A stretch of 64,000 bases of DNA. Source: RGIG7213 sp045652135. GTDB lineage: Bacteria; Bacillota; Clostridia; Oscillospirales; CAG-272. A model generated the notes under the pieces. That model had not been told where the DNA came from. It was given only the letters and a program-made list of their open reading frames with translations, and did not search any database. Position numbers and translations under genes: made by a program. This document shows positions 25,520 through 35,100 of this stretch, piece after piece. The stretch covers positions 5,106 to 69,105 of the forward strand of contig JAZRTS010000031.1 of NCBI GenBank assembly GCA_045652135.1, in the 5' to 3' direction. The stretch's first letter is position 1. Each line of letters starts with the position of its first letter.

Positions 25520-27991
25520 TTAACTCGATATTGTGGTAATAGAACTGCCAACCAAATCCGTTATCTGCATATTGAGAAGGCTGGCTTTACATTCAGAATT
25601 GTGTGCCATACCGTTTATTCTTATGCCATTTGCACCCAAATCTCCCGCATTTTCTAAAACTATCCTCTTTTTACCTGCAGCTTTGACATTGAGCGTAACA
25701 TTGGGAGTAGTGAGGGATGTGGTAGCGCTACTGCGAACAGGTGCAAACGGCATCAACATTGTTGCGATAGCCAATCCGTTTTTATACCACATAATTTCAG
25801 CCTGAATTGTGCCTCCAAATGTATATCTGCTCTTGAATGGAAGGTATTTCTTTATAAGCGGTGCGTATGCCAAGAACAAGAAAAGCACGACGGCAAACGC
25901 AATTATAAGCGGCAGAAAATCGAGTATCCTATCGGGCCACCACGGTCTTTCGTCATCGACCTTTAATTCGCCCTCGCCTTCACCTGTTGATACCTGACCT
26001 TCGTTGTCGATAGTTGCAAAAACCTTGAACGTCTTTTTTCCGTCCAGCTTTTTCGCCTCGGGCATATTGCCGTCTTCATCGGCCTTTATACCGAAATGGA
26101 CCGTCGCGGTCGTCGGCTGCCCCTCAACATAGGGATCAAGCTCAATGTCTGCCGTGAAGTTTTCGTCATCTATTTCAACGGAAAGAGTAAGCGCGTCATA
26201 CTGTTCCTTCGTCAGGTTACGTCCGTTCCAGGTAATGGTCACCTTTCTGTCCGTTTCCTGATCTGCGAAATTCAAGTTGTCGCACGAGATAGACTGTGCC
26301 TCGATCTGAACACCGAGTGTAGTTGCGGTTATATCATCAAATATATTGATTCTTGCGCCGACCGTTCCTATATCCGTCGTTCTGTGGCCGTTGGAAGCCG
26401 ACACGGAAATATCAAAAGATATATCGCCCGTCGCTGTGCCCTCTCTTTTTCCGTCGTTGTACTGAGGATATACCATAAACGTACCGTCGTCGTTTTTAAC
26501 CACCTTGAAATCAGGGTTATCCACACTGCAAGTCAGCTTATAGTTTTCCCACTCCTCTGCAGGTATCGGTCCGCCGTTTTTCGAAACCTTGACAAGGATA
26601 CCAAGGTTGTCCTTTTCAAGGGTGCTCAGACGGTAATCCTGCTGCAGATATTCAAGAGTGACATCAAGATCATTCACCGTAAAATCTTCAACAACGTATT
26701 TGAGCGATGCGTTACTGGAGCTGAACTTCAGATATTCAGCCAAAACGCTTATTTCTACCTCGCCCTCTTTCAAGTCCACGTTATTCGACGTCAGCGTACG
26801 CTTCTCGCCGTCTGCTTCGCAATAAAGCGTGTAATCGACATCGAAAAGGTTCTGTGATATTTTTTCTCCGTATTTGGGGTGGCCATCGGGATACGTAAGC
26901 CAATACTGAAGCGTGTACGAACCGATCGGGATATATTCGTCGGTCATCTTGTTACCGTTACTGTCGTACATTTCCAATACGACATCAAGGCACGGCTTGT
27001 AGTAAACCACGTATTCGTTTGCCGAAATGGGAAGGTCATACGTTCCTTCCGCTATGTAATTTCCGTTTTGAGGAGTGAAAGTTACGATAGAAGCATTCAG
27101 AACATCAATATTGATCTTGTCGCGATAACCGGGCTGAAGCGTAGCCTTATCCTTATCCGAAGCACTCATTGCGGCTGTGGAAACGGTCTTCTTCGCGCCC
27201 GAAATGTTGCCGATAGATACGTTTGAACCTTGAGCAAAAACGATTATTTCGCTTACGGGAACGTCAAGAACTATTTTCGAAGACGTCGCATTCTTTAACG
27301 CGGGACGCTCGAATATTCTCTGACATATTTCCGTAACTCTCGAGAGAATACCCGTTTCACCGGAGGACACCTGTCCATCAGCCTTGTAAACGTAGATACC
27401 CTTGCTTTGGTTTTCGGTAGGCACAAGCGCTTCTCCGATTGCAAGGTATATGACCTTGATATTGTTTGCAGAACAATCCGCAATAAGCTTATCAATATCG
27501 GACGCTGTTTCAAGCTTATCGAATTTTTCGCCGTCCGTTATTACAACGAGCCACTTTTCGTCGTAACCGCCCGTCTTTTTCAGATCGCCGTAGGCTCTTT
27601 CAAGCGACTCAAACGGTGTTCCGCTTGTATAAGTTACGGTGTTATGGATCGTCGTTATATTTTTCTGCTGTTGGTTTTTATCACCGGAAAGATTCGACAG
27701 TCTCGGTGCCTTGTTTCCGTCGCTCATATAGTAAATATTCATAGAGTCCTTATCCTGCATCATTGCAGAAAAGACCTCAAGAGAATACTTGGCATAACAC
27801 CACCAAAGTCTGTTTTCTTTCAACATACTGTTTGAATCGTCGTATACAACGTTTATCAAACGCGAGGACAGTTTTTCCTCGTTTGTTGAAGCTGCGTGCG
27901 TTTTAATCGGTATCAAAGAATAAAAAGCACCAAACAGCATCACAACAGCAATAAACATTGCAACGGTTCTTCTTGATAAAATATTACGCAA
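25520..27991 (-). CDS. Exported vWA-domain protein with C-terminal membrane anchor and cytosolic tail
   Basis: 823 residues. A signal peptide (1-33, ending THAA) is followed by a vWA domain whose MIDAS begins DDSNS at 51-55 and includes a Thr loop around YTSGTPFESL and the strand WLVVITDGE. Then come about 400 residues of beta-rich, Ig-like segments, one membrane helix (FLPLIIAFAVVLFLFLAYA, about 692-710) and a 110-residue cytosolic beta-rich tail. TTG start 27991 with GAGG 7 nt upstream. It has its own promoter (28076-28104) and heads the second half of the locus. It probably senses or binds something outside and passes it to the tubulin-like protein encoded next. Confidence 0.85.
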   Translation of the reverse strand: MRNILSRRTVAMFIAVVMLFGAFYSLIPIKTHAASTNEEKLSSRLINVVYDDSNSMLKENRLWWCYAKYSLEVFSAMMQDKDSMNIYYMSDGNKAPRLSNLSGDKNQQQKNITTIHNTVTYTSGTPFESLERAYGDLKKTGGYDEKWLVVITDGEKFDKLETASDIDKLIADCSANNIKVIYLAIGEALVPTENQSKGIYVYKADGQVSSGETGILSRVTEICQRIFERPALKNATSSKIVLDVPVSEIIVFAQGSNVSIGNISGAKKTVSTAAMSASDKDKATLQPGYRDKINIDVLNASIVTFTPQNGNYIAEGTYDLPISANEYVVYYKPCLDVVLEMYDSNGNKMTDEYIPIGSYTLQYWLTYPDGHPKYGEKISQNLFDVDYTLYCEADGEKRTLTSNNVDLKEGEVEISVLAEYLKFSSSNASLKYVVEDFTVNDLDVTLEYLQQDYRLSTLEKDNLGILVKVSKNGGPIPAEEWENYKLTCSVDNPDFKVVKNDDGTFMVYPQYNDGKREGTATGDISFDISVSASNGHRTTDIGTVGARINIFDDITATTLGVQIEAQSISCDNLNFADQETDRKVTITWNGRNLTKEQYDALTLSVEIDDENFTADIELDPYVEGQPTTATVHFGIKADEDGNMPEAKKLDGKKTFKVFATIDNEGQVSTGEGEGELKVDDERPWWPDRILDFLPLIIAFAVVLFLFLAYAPLIKKYLPFKSRYTFGGTIQAEIMWYKNGLAIATMLMPFAPVRSSATTSLTTPNVTLNVKAAGKKRIVLENAGDLGANGIRINGMAHNSECKASLLNMQITDLVGSSITTISS

Positions 27992-28075
27992 TTTTTTTCC
28001 TCTCTTTCAACATTGAATTTATACTAACGACAAATGTACATTTACCGTTCGTATTATGTGATAATCTTACTTCAT

Positions 28076-28104
28076 ATAATAACATAAAAAGACAATAATT
28101 GCAA
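28076..28104 (-). promoter_or_regulatory. Promoter of the vWA-tubulin half of the locus
   Basis: Minus strand TTGCAA (28104-28099), 17-nt spacer, TATTAT (28081-28076), about 85 nt before the vWA start codon. Confidence 0.5.
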
Positions 28105-28293
28105 GTAGTATATCAAATATATTTGTCTTTATTTATATATAAATGATAAAATATGTCAGAAAAAATCGTTTATAAAAAATATAACGGCGTTTTTTAATTT
28201 TTACGATTTTTTCGTTCGTAAAAATATTCGCTTTTCAGCAAATGAGGAGTAATGTATGGCTCCTTTTGCAAAACCGACGGTAAGTGATATAAA

Positions 28294-28384
28294 AAACTCA
28301 TAATTATTTAAAACGCGCAAAGTAACAGACACCGTTTATAAAACGCAGGCGGAACTTTTATATCGTTTAAATAATTATGAGTTT
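28294..28384. repeat. 91-bp element bounded by 19-bp inverted repeats
   Basis: AAACTCATAATTATTTAAA (28294-28312) and its perfect complement (28366-28384) enclose 53 bp. On the minus strand the element begins 28 nt after the pseudokinase stop and the distal arm is followed by TTTTTT, so as RNA it could end or weaken transcription. As DNA it has the size and shape of a small MITE. No clear target duplication is seen. Confidence 0.6.
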
Positions 28385-28412
28385 CAATTGATCTTAAATA
28401 ACGTCTTTCGTA

Positions 28413-29654
28413 TTATCTGAGCTCATCTATCACTGCCGCGATAGCGTCGCTTTTGGAATATATTCTGTCTAAAATCGGCTCGAGCAAGTTCATTTTGCCC
28501 TTTGAGCGCAGATCGTGGAAAAGATCCTCCAGATATTCCGGGGATTCGAACATTTTTTGTGAAAATTCGGGAATGATCTCAATAGCTCTCATGTAATCGC
28601 GCTCACTCATACATCCTTCTATGTATTCCTTTATCAGCTCATCGGTTGCATCACTGCTCGTTCTTGAACAAATTTCTTCATACGCCAGAGAATACGAGCC
28701 GTTAGAGATCATATCGCGTATCTCGTCAGCTCCGGGATCGTAGTTGCTCATTATGTAATAACCGAGAGCGCCCAAAACTGCCAAAGCTACGGTAACGATG
28801 CATATAATTTTCCACGGAATCTTCTTTTTCGGCTTCAGCGCCTTTTCAAGCGCAGCTTTTAAAGCCGCGGGGCTTTCATAACGCTTTTCGGGTTCACAGC
28901 TTACCGCTTTCCGTATCACCGACAAAACGTCGGCTTCGATCTTATTGGTGATCTTTATATCACCGTCGGAAATACCGTATCTGTCTCTGTCAGCAAAAAT
29001 ATTGTCGCCCGTCTTCAATAAATGGTACAGCAATATACCGAGGCTGTACACATCTGTTCTCGGTGTCGCCTTTTCTCCCCTCAGTATTTCAGGTGCATTA
29101 TAGTACGGCACTTCATTTTTTACGCCCGAAAGGCAGGGATTTCCGAGAATAATATCCCTGTCGCTCATAAATATGTTTTTATGATTCACGTTACCGTGCG
29201 TACCGGGAAAATCCGAAATAAGCTCGCACACCGACATCCAAACGTTCACCGCTCCCTTGGGATCGGATATCTTGAGCGGTGTGACACGCTCCGTACAAAG
29301 ATAAACGTCATATACGCCGTCTCTTTTCTTATCCGCAGATCTTACTACGCTGTAATCGTATAATTTCACCATACGGCAGCCGGAAGATGCGCAAGACGCT
29401 TCACGGTTAAGGCTTGACTGCACAAGTGATTCTGTCAGCGATCTATCGTTAAAGTCTATTACGGATTCATGAGAACAAACCGTGCTTTTTTTAATACAGT
29501 AATCACCGTTTTGCGGCACATATATAACGTGACTGCCATCGTATAATACGTCATAAAAGCCGCTTTCGTCTATTTCTCTTTTAAAATCTGTTATTTCCGA
29601 CAGTGTTTTGTATGCTCCGTTTCGTACAGCAACCGAAACCGAAGAATAATTCAT
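28413..29654 (-). CDS. Membrane pseudokinase, EssB/YukC-like in layout
   Basis: 413 residues: an N-terminal Hanks-kinase-like domain (1-270), one membrane helix (281-303) and an outer domain of about 110 residues. Kinase landmarks remain (APE at 187-189, DVYSLGILLYHLL at 201-213, the closing Arg in EPEKRY) but catalysis is lost: the HRDxxxxN loop reads HGNVNHKN (153-160), DFG reads LGNP (170-173), and no Gly-rich loop is seen. EssB/YukC, a core part of Firmicute type VII systems, is also a pseudokinase with one membrane helix and an outer domain, so this is the best EssB candidate in the locus. Last gene of the first unit, 19 bp behind a vWA gene. Confidence 0.8.
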   Translation of the reverse strand: MNYSSVSVAVRNGAYKTLSEITDFKREIDESGFYDVLYDGSHVIYVPQNGDYCIKKSTVCSHESVIDFNDRSLTESLVQSSLNREASCASSGCRMVKLYDYSVVRSADKKRDGVYDVYLCTERVTPLKISDPKGAVNVWMSVCELISDFPGTHGNVNHKNIFMSDRDIILGNPCLSGVKNEVPYYNAPEILRGEKATPRTDVYSLGILLYHLLKTGDNIFADRDRYGISDGDIKITNKIEADVLSVIRKAVSCEPEKRYESPAALKAALEKALKPKKKIPWKIICIVTVALAVLGALGYYIMSNYDPGADEIRDMISNGSYSLAYEEICSRTSSDATDELIKEYIEGCMSERDYMRAIEIIPEFSQKMFESPEYLEDLFHDLRSKGKMNLLEPILDRIYSKSDAIAAVIDELR

Positions 29655-29673
29655 ATCATATTACCGTCCTTTA

Positions 29674-30282
29674 TCAATATTCGGTATTGCGTTTGGACTT
29701 GCCGCTTGCCCCGTTTTTTCCTTCATCCTTGATGATTCTTTCGGCAATATCCTCCAAAAGCTTTACGTACTTGTCCTGATCGTCGAAGGATATTATCTGT
29801 CTGTTTGAAAAATAATCAAGCAGTACATCAAGGGACATTTCACCGTTTTCGGAGGTAAATCCGACTGCGTAACAGCAATATTCCTTAAGATCGCTTATGG
29901 CTTTTTCAAGACGGCCTTCATCCTCCGAAGGCTCAAGCACTCCGTCTCCGATAAACACAACGTACCCGTTAGGGTAGGCGGAAAGCCGCTCTGCTGACCT
30001 GCTCAAGGCTTCGGCAATACATGCCCTGCCGTTTTTACCGACAGAATATTTCGGTGAAAACGATCTTATGACAACCTCCGGGGACATACGGCACTCAACG
30101 TCAAAACACAACGACGTAAGGTTTGCCTCTGCGTTGTTTTTCTTAAAAATCTCAACGAATGCGGCAACACCCTTATTTACGGCATCGATAACAGTACCGC
30201 CTTTTATACTGAAATTCATAGACGGTGTCTGATCGACACAAAGTATGATATGTTTGCAATTCTGAGTATTCGGCTCCGTCAC
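29674..30282 (-). CDS. Soluble vWA-domain protein
   Basis: 202 residues, nearly all one von Willebrand A domain: CVDQTPSMN (MIDAS DxTxS at 17-21), ANLTSLCFD, the strand YVVFIGDGVLEP and an alternating alpha/beta pattern to a charged C-terminal tail. No signal peptide, so cytosolic. Start is GTG 30282 with GAGG at 9 nt; an upstream in-frame ATG would overlap the preceding WXG100 gene and has no ribosome site. Four bases behind the WXG100 stop and 19 bp ahead of the pseudokinase. Likely a metal-dependent protein-binding module for machine components. Confidence 0.82.
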   Translation of the reverse strand: MTEPNTQNCKHIILCVDQTPSMNFSIKGGTVIDAVNKGVAAFVEIFKKNNAEANLTSLCFDVECRMSPEVVIRSFSPKYSVGKNGRACIAEALSRSAERLSAYPNGYVVFIGDGVLEPSEDEGRLEKAISDLKEYCCYAVGFTSENGEMSLDVLLDYFSNRQIISFDDQDKYVKLLEDIAERIIKDEGKNGASGKSKRNTEY

Positions 30283-30286
30283 GTTA

Positions 30287-30586
30287 TCACACCTCGTTAT
30301 TATATTCTCCGAGCGAAGTATCCACTTCTGCAATAATTGACTTGCAGTCCTCCAGCGTATCGCACATGATCTTCAAAATATCGTAGATACCCGAAATATT
30401 CGTCTTAACCTTTCCCGCATCGCTTTTGAAAGCAATTGCACCTCTACCTTTCCAGTGATTCAACAACTCACTAACAATGCGGTCGTATTCTCTATTTATT
30501 GCATCGTATTCCGATACAAGATGATCTCTTTTACCTATAGCCTTATCGATCAGGGAAGTATCGATCAAAACAAATTCATTACTCAT
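30287..30586 (-). CDS. WXG100-family small secreted protein (copy 4)
   Basis: 99 residues, all helical, with Trp-Lys-Gly at 45-47 between two helices, the hallmark of ESAT-6/EsxA-type helical hairpins. ATG start with AGGAGAC about 6 nt upstream. It lies apart from the other three small WXG100-like genes, on the far side of the ATPase genes. The family members are exported as dimers through type VII systems and often activate or co-travel with EssC substrates. Confidence 0.82.
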   Translation of the reverse strand: MSNEFVLIDTSLIDKAIGKRDHLVSEYDAINREYDRIVSELLNHWKGRGAIAFKSDAGKVKTNISGIYDILKIMCDTLEDCKSIIAEVDTSLGEYNNEV

Positions 30587-30601
30587 GATCCGTCTCCTGT
30601 A

Positions 30602-32143
30602 TTACTGAGCTTTTATTATTTTTATTTTTTTGAGTTCCTCACGCGACACGTCGTAATAATATCCGTCGCCGACGTCGCAACGCGCATATTCACGCTTCAT
30701 TTCTTGCGGGTCCATACAGTTGAAAACAGATGAACTGCCTTTTTCTGCAAGAAAATCGCCTATACTGTCAAGCAAAAATGCAGTATTGATCAGCATATTA
30801 AATTCATCATACGTAAATTTATCAGTGATCTTGGGAACGTCCGCCATAATGAAATAGTAATTGCGTTCCTCTGCCTGCATCATTGCATTTGTCAGATAAA
30901 AACCGTCTATTGTAAATCCTTCGCGGTTCTGACGTTTGTGGTTATACAGCTTTTTATCCTGAATGATGAAAAATACAGGATCGGAATCCATATCACGAAT
31001 GCCGGTTTCAAATTCTCTCACTACGGCATTAAAGTCCTTGAACTGAGTAACATATCTGGCTTTTCCGCTGACAGCATCGTAAAATTCTTTGAGCTGTTCT
31101 CTCGGATCGTCATAGAATACGTACTCGGCATTCGGATACCTTTCCTTTATTCCGCGCATTATCAGTCTTAAAAGGTTTGTTTTTCCGAACTGTTTCTTGC
31201 CGTATATGGCTATATTACGCACTTCGTCAAAATCGAGCGCGACGGGGGAGTGGCGATAATAATCAAGGCCCACAAGAACCTCAGACGGTAAGAGCTTTGT
31301 TTCGGGACAAAAATCAGTTAAATTATCAGAGGTCAATTCGGGCGGAAAAGCATTCAGCTTTTCAACACCGCTTCCATTAGTCCTGCCGATCAATTCGGCA
31401 AGCTCACTACTGCTTGCAAAAGGAAGAAATGCCTGAAATTCGCAGGGCAGAGAATCAACAACTGTCACACCGCGTCCGGGTATCTTCATCGGTTCGTCTA
31501 CCTTCGTGCCAAAAATTTCAAGATACTTATCCTTCTGCATCTCAAGGGCATATTTACGTCCGAAATAAACCATCATTCTGTTAAGCTTACCCGTAAGATC
31601 GGTAGCGGTCAACAGCACCGAAACACCTTTTGACACACCGTCACGGACAAGCCTCGTAAGCTTGTCGTGGTAAGTCGAATACCTCTCCTCTGCCAGAAAA
31701 GCCGTCACGTTTTCAATCACCAGCGTAATGTGAGGCAGGGGAGCATCGGGGTTTCGTTTCTGATAGTCAATATAATTCTCACCGTTGAGAATACGTATAT
31801 TTTCCGCAAGCTTCTGTTCTATCATTTGGAACAGTCTTTTTATGTTTTCTTCATTTGAGTTATCGAAGCAGGCACATACTCGTCCCAATTTCGAATACTC
31901 GCCTATGTTTCCGCCAAAGTCAAGCACATATGTATTTTCCCAGCTTACGTAAGGCTGTTCCTCGTTCATTCGAGCAAGAACGTTTTTGACTATATTGGTC
32001 TTTCCGCTCATAGCCCCACCAAATATTACGGCGTTACATTTTATCATATTCAAATATAAAACCGTCGCCTTCGGTGAATACGGAATATCATATAGACCGA
32101 TGGCAATATCGCCAAGGCTGTCGTTGAAAATAATATCTTTCAT
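30602..32143 (-). CDS. EssC/EccCb-like FtsK-SpoIIIE ATPase, second half (D2-D3)
   Basis: 513 residues equal to the last two ATPase domains of EssC. D2 starts at once with Walker A GGAMSGKTN (42-50); D3 has YGKKQFGKTN near 313-321. The Walker B positions read LVIEN and FFIIQD, so both domains lack the acidic catalytic pair, as known for the degenerate D2 and D3 of EssC. No membrane helix, so it must bind the first-half protein or WXG100 substrates, as EccCb does in mycobacteria. ATG start with GAGG at 6 nt. Starts 24 bp after, and in the same frame as, the first-half gene. Confidence 0.88.
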   Translation of the reverse strand: MKDIIFNDSLGDIAIGLYDIPYSPKATVLYLNMIKCNAVIFGGAMSGKTNIVKNVLARMNEEQPYVSWENTYVLDFGGNIGEYSKLGRVCACFDNSNEENIKRLFQMIEQKLAENIRILNGENYIDYQKRNPDAPLPHITLVIENVTAFLAEERYSTYHDKLTRLVRDGVSKGVSVLLTATDLTGKLNRMMVYFGRKYALEMQKDKYLEIFGTKVDEPMKIPGRGVTVVDSLPCEFQAFLPFASSSELAELIGRTNGSGVEKLNAFPPELTSDNLTDFCPETKLLPSEVLVGLDYYRHSPVALDFDEVRNIAIYGKKQFGKTNLLRLIMRGIKERYPNAEYVFYDDPREQLKEFYDAVSGKARYVTQFKDFNAVVREFETGIRDMDSDPVFFIIQDKKLYNHKRQNREGFTIDGFYLTNAMMQAEERNYYFIMADVPKITDKFTYDEFNMLINTAFLLDSIGDFLAEKGSSSVFNCMDPQEMKREYARCDVGDGYYYDVSREELKKIKIIKAQ

Positions 32144-32167
32144 CTTCTACCTCATCATAAACTGTTC

Positions 32168-35100
32168 TCAATCAAGACAGTATTTTTCTTTATCGTACAC
32201 GACGTTCGTCGGGAGAGGATCACGGAATATTTCCCTGACGGGTTCAATATTGCCCTCTTTTTTCATTGTATCATACAAATTGCACACCGCTTCCACGGTA
32301 ACTTCAAGCTGAGTCTGCTTTTTTGATTTACGAAGCTTTATAACTTCCTCATTATCCTCGTAAGAACAATAAAACTGACTATATTCTCCCTCTTTTTCAA
32401 CGTTTGTAACGACAAGGTCACTGCTTGTGTTTTCGGAAGCCAATACTCCGGAATAAGCAGACTGAAAATACTCAAATTTCGATCCCGTGCCGACCAACAG
32501 ATATGCGCGGCCGTTTCCGGGCATGGACGGCGATGCCGCCAGCTCATTGCCGATCATTTCTTTTGAAGCCTGACGCGTGGCGACTTTAAGACAAAGTCTT
32601 GATTTTGCATTGACACGTATATCGTCCGTAATAGCTCCCTCAATATTCTGAGAAATAAGAATTATGTGAATTCCGAGGCTTCGTCCGATACGCGCGATAG
32701 TTGTGATCTCACCCATGTAGTCGATTTCTCCGCTTTCATTGGAGAAGCGTTTCAACTCGGTAAATTCGTCCACGACGAGAATAAGGTGAGTCAGCGGGTT
32801 TTCTTTTATGTAATTGAGATCAGCCTCGGAAGCTTCCGCGGATGCTCTCAATTCTCTGCATTTTTTAATATATCCGTCTATACTGTCAACATTCTGAAAA
32901 TGATTGATAACGAGCTTTCTGCGTTTTACCTCTGATTTAATGGCAACGAGAAAACGCTTCAGCATATATTCTGCGCCGGTATTGTTCTCATCTCCGTCAA
33001 TATCGGTCACCTTACCGACAACGTGGGGAAGCATACCCAATCTCTTGGTAAATCCGCCGCCTTTCATATCAACAAGCATCATATTGACCTCGTCGGGGCG
33101 GAAACGCATACATAAACCGATAAGATATGATATAACCGTTTCGGATTTACCCGATCCCGTAGTACCCGCAACCAGCATATGAGGTCCATCGGATCTTTCA
33201 TGCAGGTCAAGTATCGCCATATCGTTGTCCGTCATACCTATCGGGACAGCCAGAGTTCTCGTTACGTCAAAGATTCTGCGTCCTTCATCATCGCGGCCCC
33301 AGTTTGTCGCAACAGCTCTCTTTATAGTTTCGCCTATGTCTTCTTTGCTGTTATTTACGATTCCGAACTGATTGAAAAGCGATACTCCGGAAGGAACCTG
33401 TCTGTTCTGCGAAATACGCGTGTAGTAAATACCCGAAAGCATTCTGAAGGAACGGTTTTCGGCTCCCTCATCCTTTGATTCACCTATAATATCGCATCTG
33501 AATGATTTCTTACGGTCCCTGTCGCTGTACGGAACGATGGAACATTCTCCGCCGGGTCTGTTCGTCAGCGTGATTATATCGCTGCAGTATTCGGGCAAAT
33601 GCTCCTTATAACGCTTCGCGAACACGAATGTCAAGCCTGATTTATTCTTATATGCCTCGCCATCCTTCGGAGCCTCGGGAAGATAAGACGCAAATGCGTG
33701 TTCTTTGAGGTTGTATTCTTCAAAAACAATAAACACGATGTGCGGTCCGACAGCCGAATTGGTGCTTGCATGGCTGCGTTCCTCCATTATCTTCAGCATA
33801 CTGCCCAGAACGATATTAGCTGACCTTTTGCTGAAAACGAACTGTGATTTATTTTCAAACAGATCGCGGCAATGAGGCAGATGGGCGTATCTCTTGATAT
33901 ACTCGTTTATATCTGATTTTTTGACCGTTTCGGGGAAAAATATAACAAACTGCAGATTTTCGGGCGAATGGTAATAACAAAGCTCGAAGATCATACGTCT
34001 TATAAAACGCTCCGTTATTCCGTCAACTTTGGCAATACTGTCCGACGGATCATCGTACACAATACCGAGCGTACCGCATTTGCTGAGCGAATACAAAAAC
34101 GGCGCACCGTTCATATAACGGTAAGTTTCGGCAATTTTCGCAGGTAAATTTGAAAGATAGTAATCCGCAGCATCTTCCTTGCCGTTATTTGCATTTTCAT
34201 CGACTAACGACAGCGTCACCGAATCCTCGGCAAGCTCAAACGTTGCAGGTGAAAAGATCTCGTCCTTTTCTTTGCCCTTGATCTCAAACAGACTTTCCAC
34301 ACGGTCGGAAATACCGAGCCTTACCGTCAGAAAGTCGGAATGAGACGGCGATCTGCTGAATACATCGTCGTTCAACTCGCGTACCTTATCAAGAAGCTTG
34401 ATGGCACCGGGATAATTCGTTCTGAGAAGGTCGGCGTCTCTGGCGTGTCTTTTTTTGATCTTTGCGATAACGCGTCTTATATACTCCTCGTACTGGCTTT
34501 TCCATTCGGCGAGGCTCTTTTTATAATTTTTTTCCTGCCTTACCCATGTCATGACCGACGTTATGACCGTGACAACGCTCATCGCCACACTCATCAACAC
34601 GAGAGCGCCGCCACCTCCGGCGGAGCCTGATATAACACTCCTGAGAAGTACCATTATGACGATCGTCATAACAGTAGGCAGAAGCATCATCCACAAATTC
34701 TGTTTTGCTTTCTGCGGAGGATTCTGCGGAGGTATAATTTCAACAGGGTTGCGGTCATAGCATTGAAGCTGTCTTGTACTGATATTATATCTGGGAAATT
34801 TAACCTCAGACTTCGCGTTATCGGGATTGAACGCAGGGATTATTCCGTCAGTGTTGATCTCATGGATGCCTTCTTCAACTTCCTTGAAAAAAATCAGTCT
34901 TGTTGCGGAGACAAATCCCAGATCACACAGTCTTTTGTTAAGATCGGACTGAAATAAAACTACCTGCTCACCGCTGTCTGAATCGACCGTATGATTTTTC
35001 TCTTTCTCAAGCGTTTTTCTGTCATAAAGAGAAACAAGTATTTTTTTCCAGTATTCTTCGCTTGCGTCACTACCTTTTAATATTGCCTTGTCAGCGACAC

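Larger units (their letters stand above)
27992..28412. other. 421-bp gap inside the type VII-like locus
   Basis: AT-rich, with no convincing gene. It holds a promoter for the downstream vWA gene (28076-28104, minus), a small hairpin ATTTTTACGA/TCGTAAAAAT (28197-28225), a 14-codon plus-strand open frame at 28255-28302 with GAGGAG upstream (probably chance), and the 19-bp inverted repeat at 28294-28384. It divides the locus into two transcription units. Confidence 0.7.

Noticed and set aside
28255..28302. Plus-strand 14-residue peptide gene with GAGGAG upstream
   Set aside because: Too short to judge, ends inside the 19-bp repeat arm, and has no promoter; kept only as part of the gap description.
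32144..32170. Readthrough or UGA recoding joining the two EssC halves
   Set aside because: A second in-frame stop (TAG) follows, TGA ends many other genes here, and the second half has its own ribosome site.
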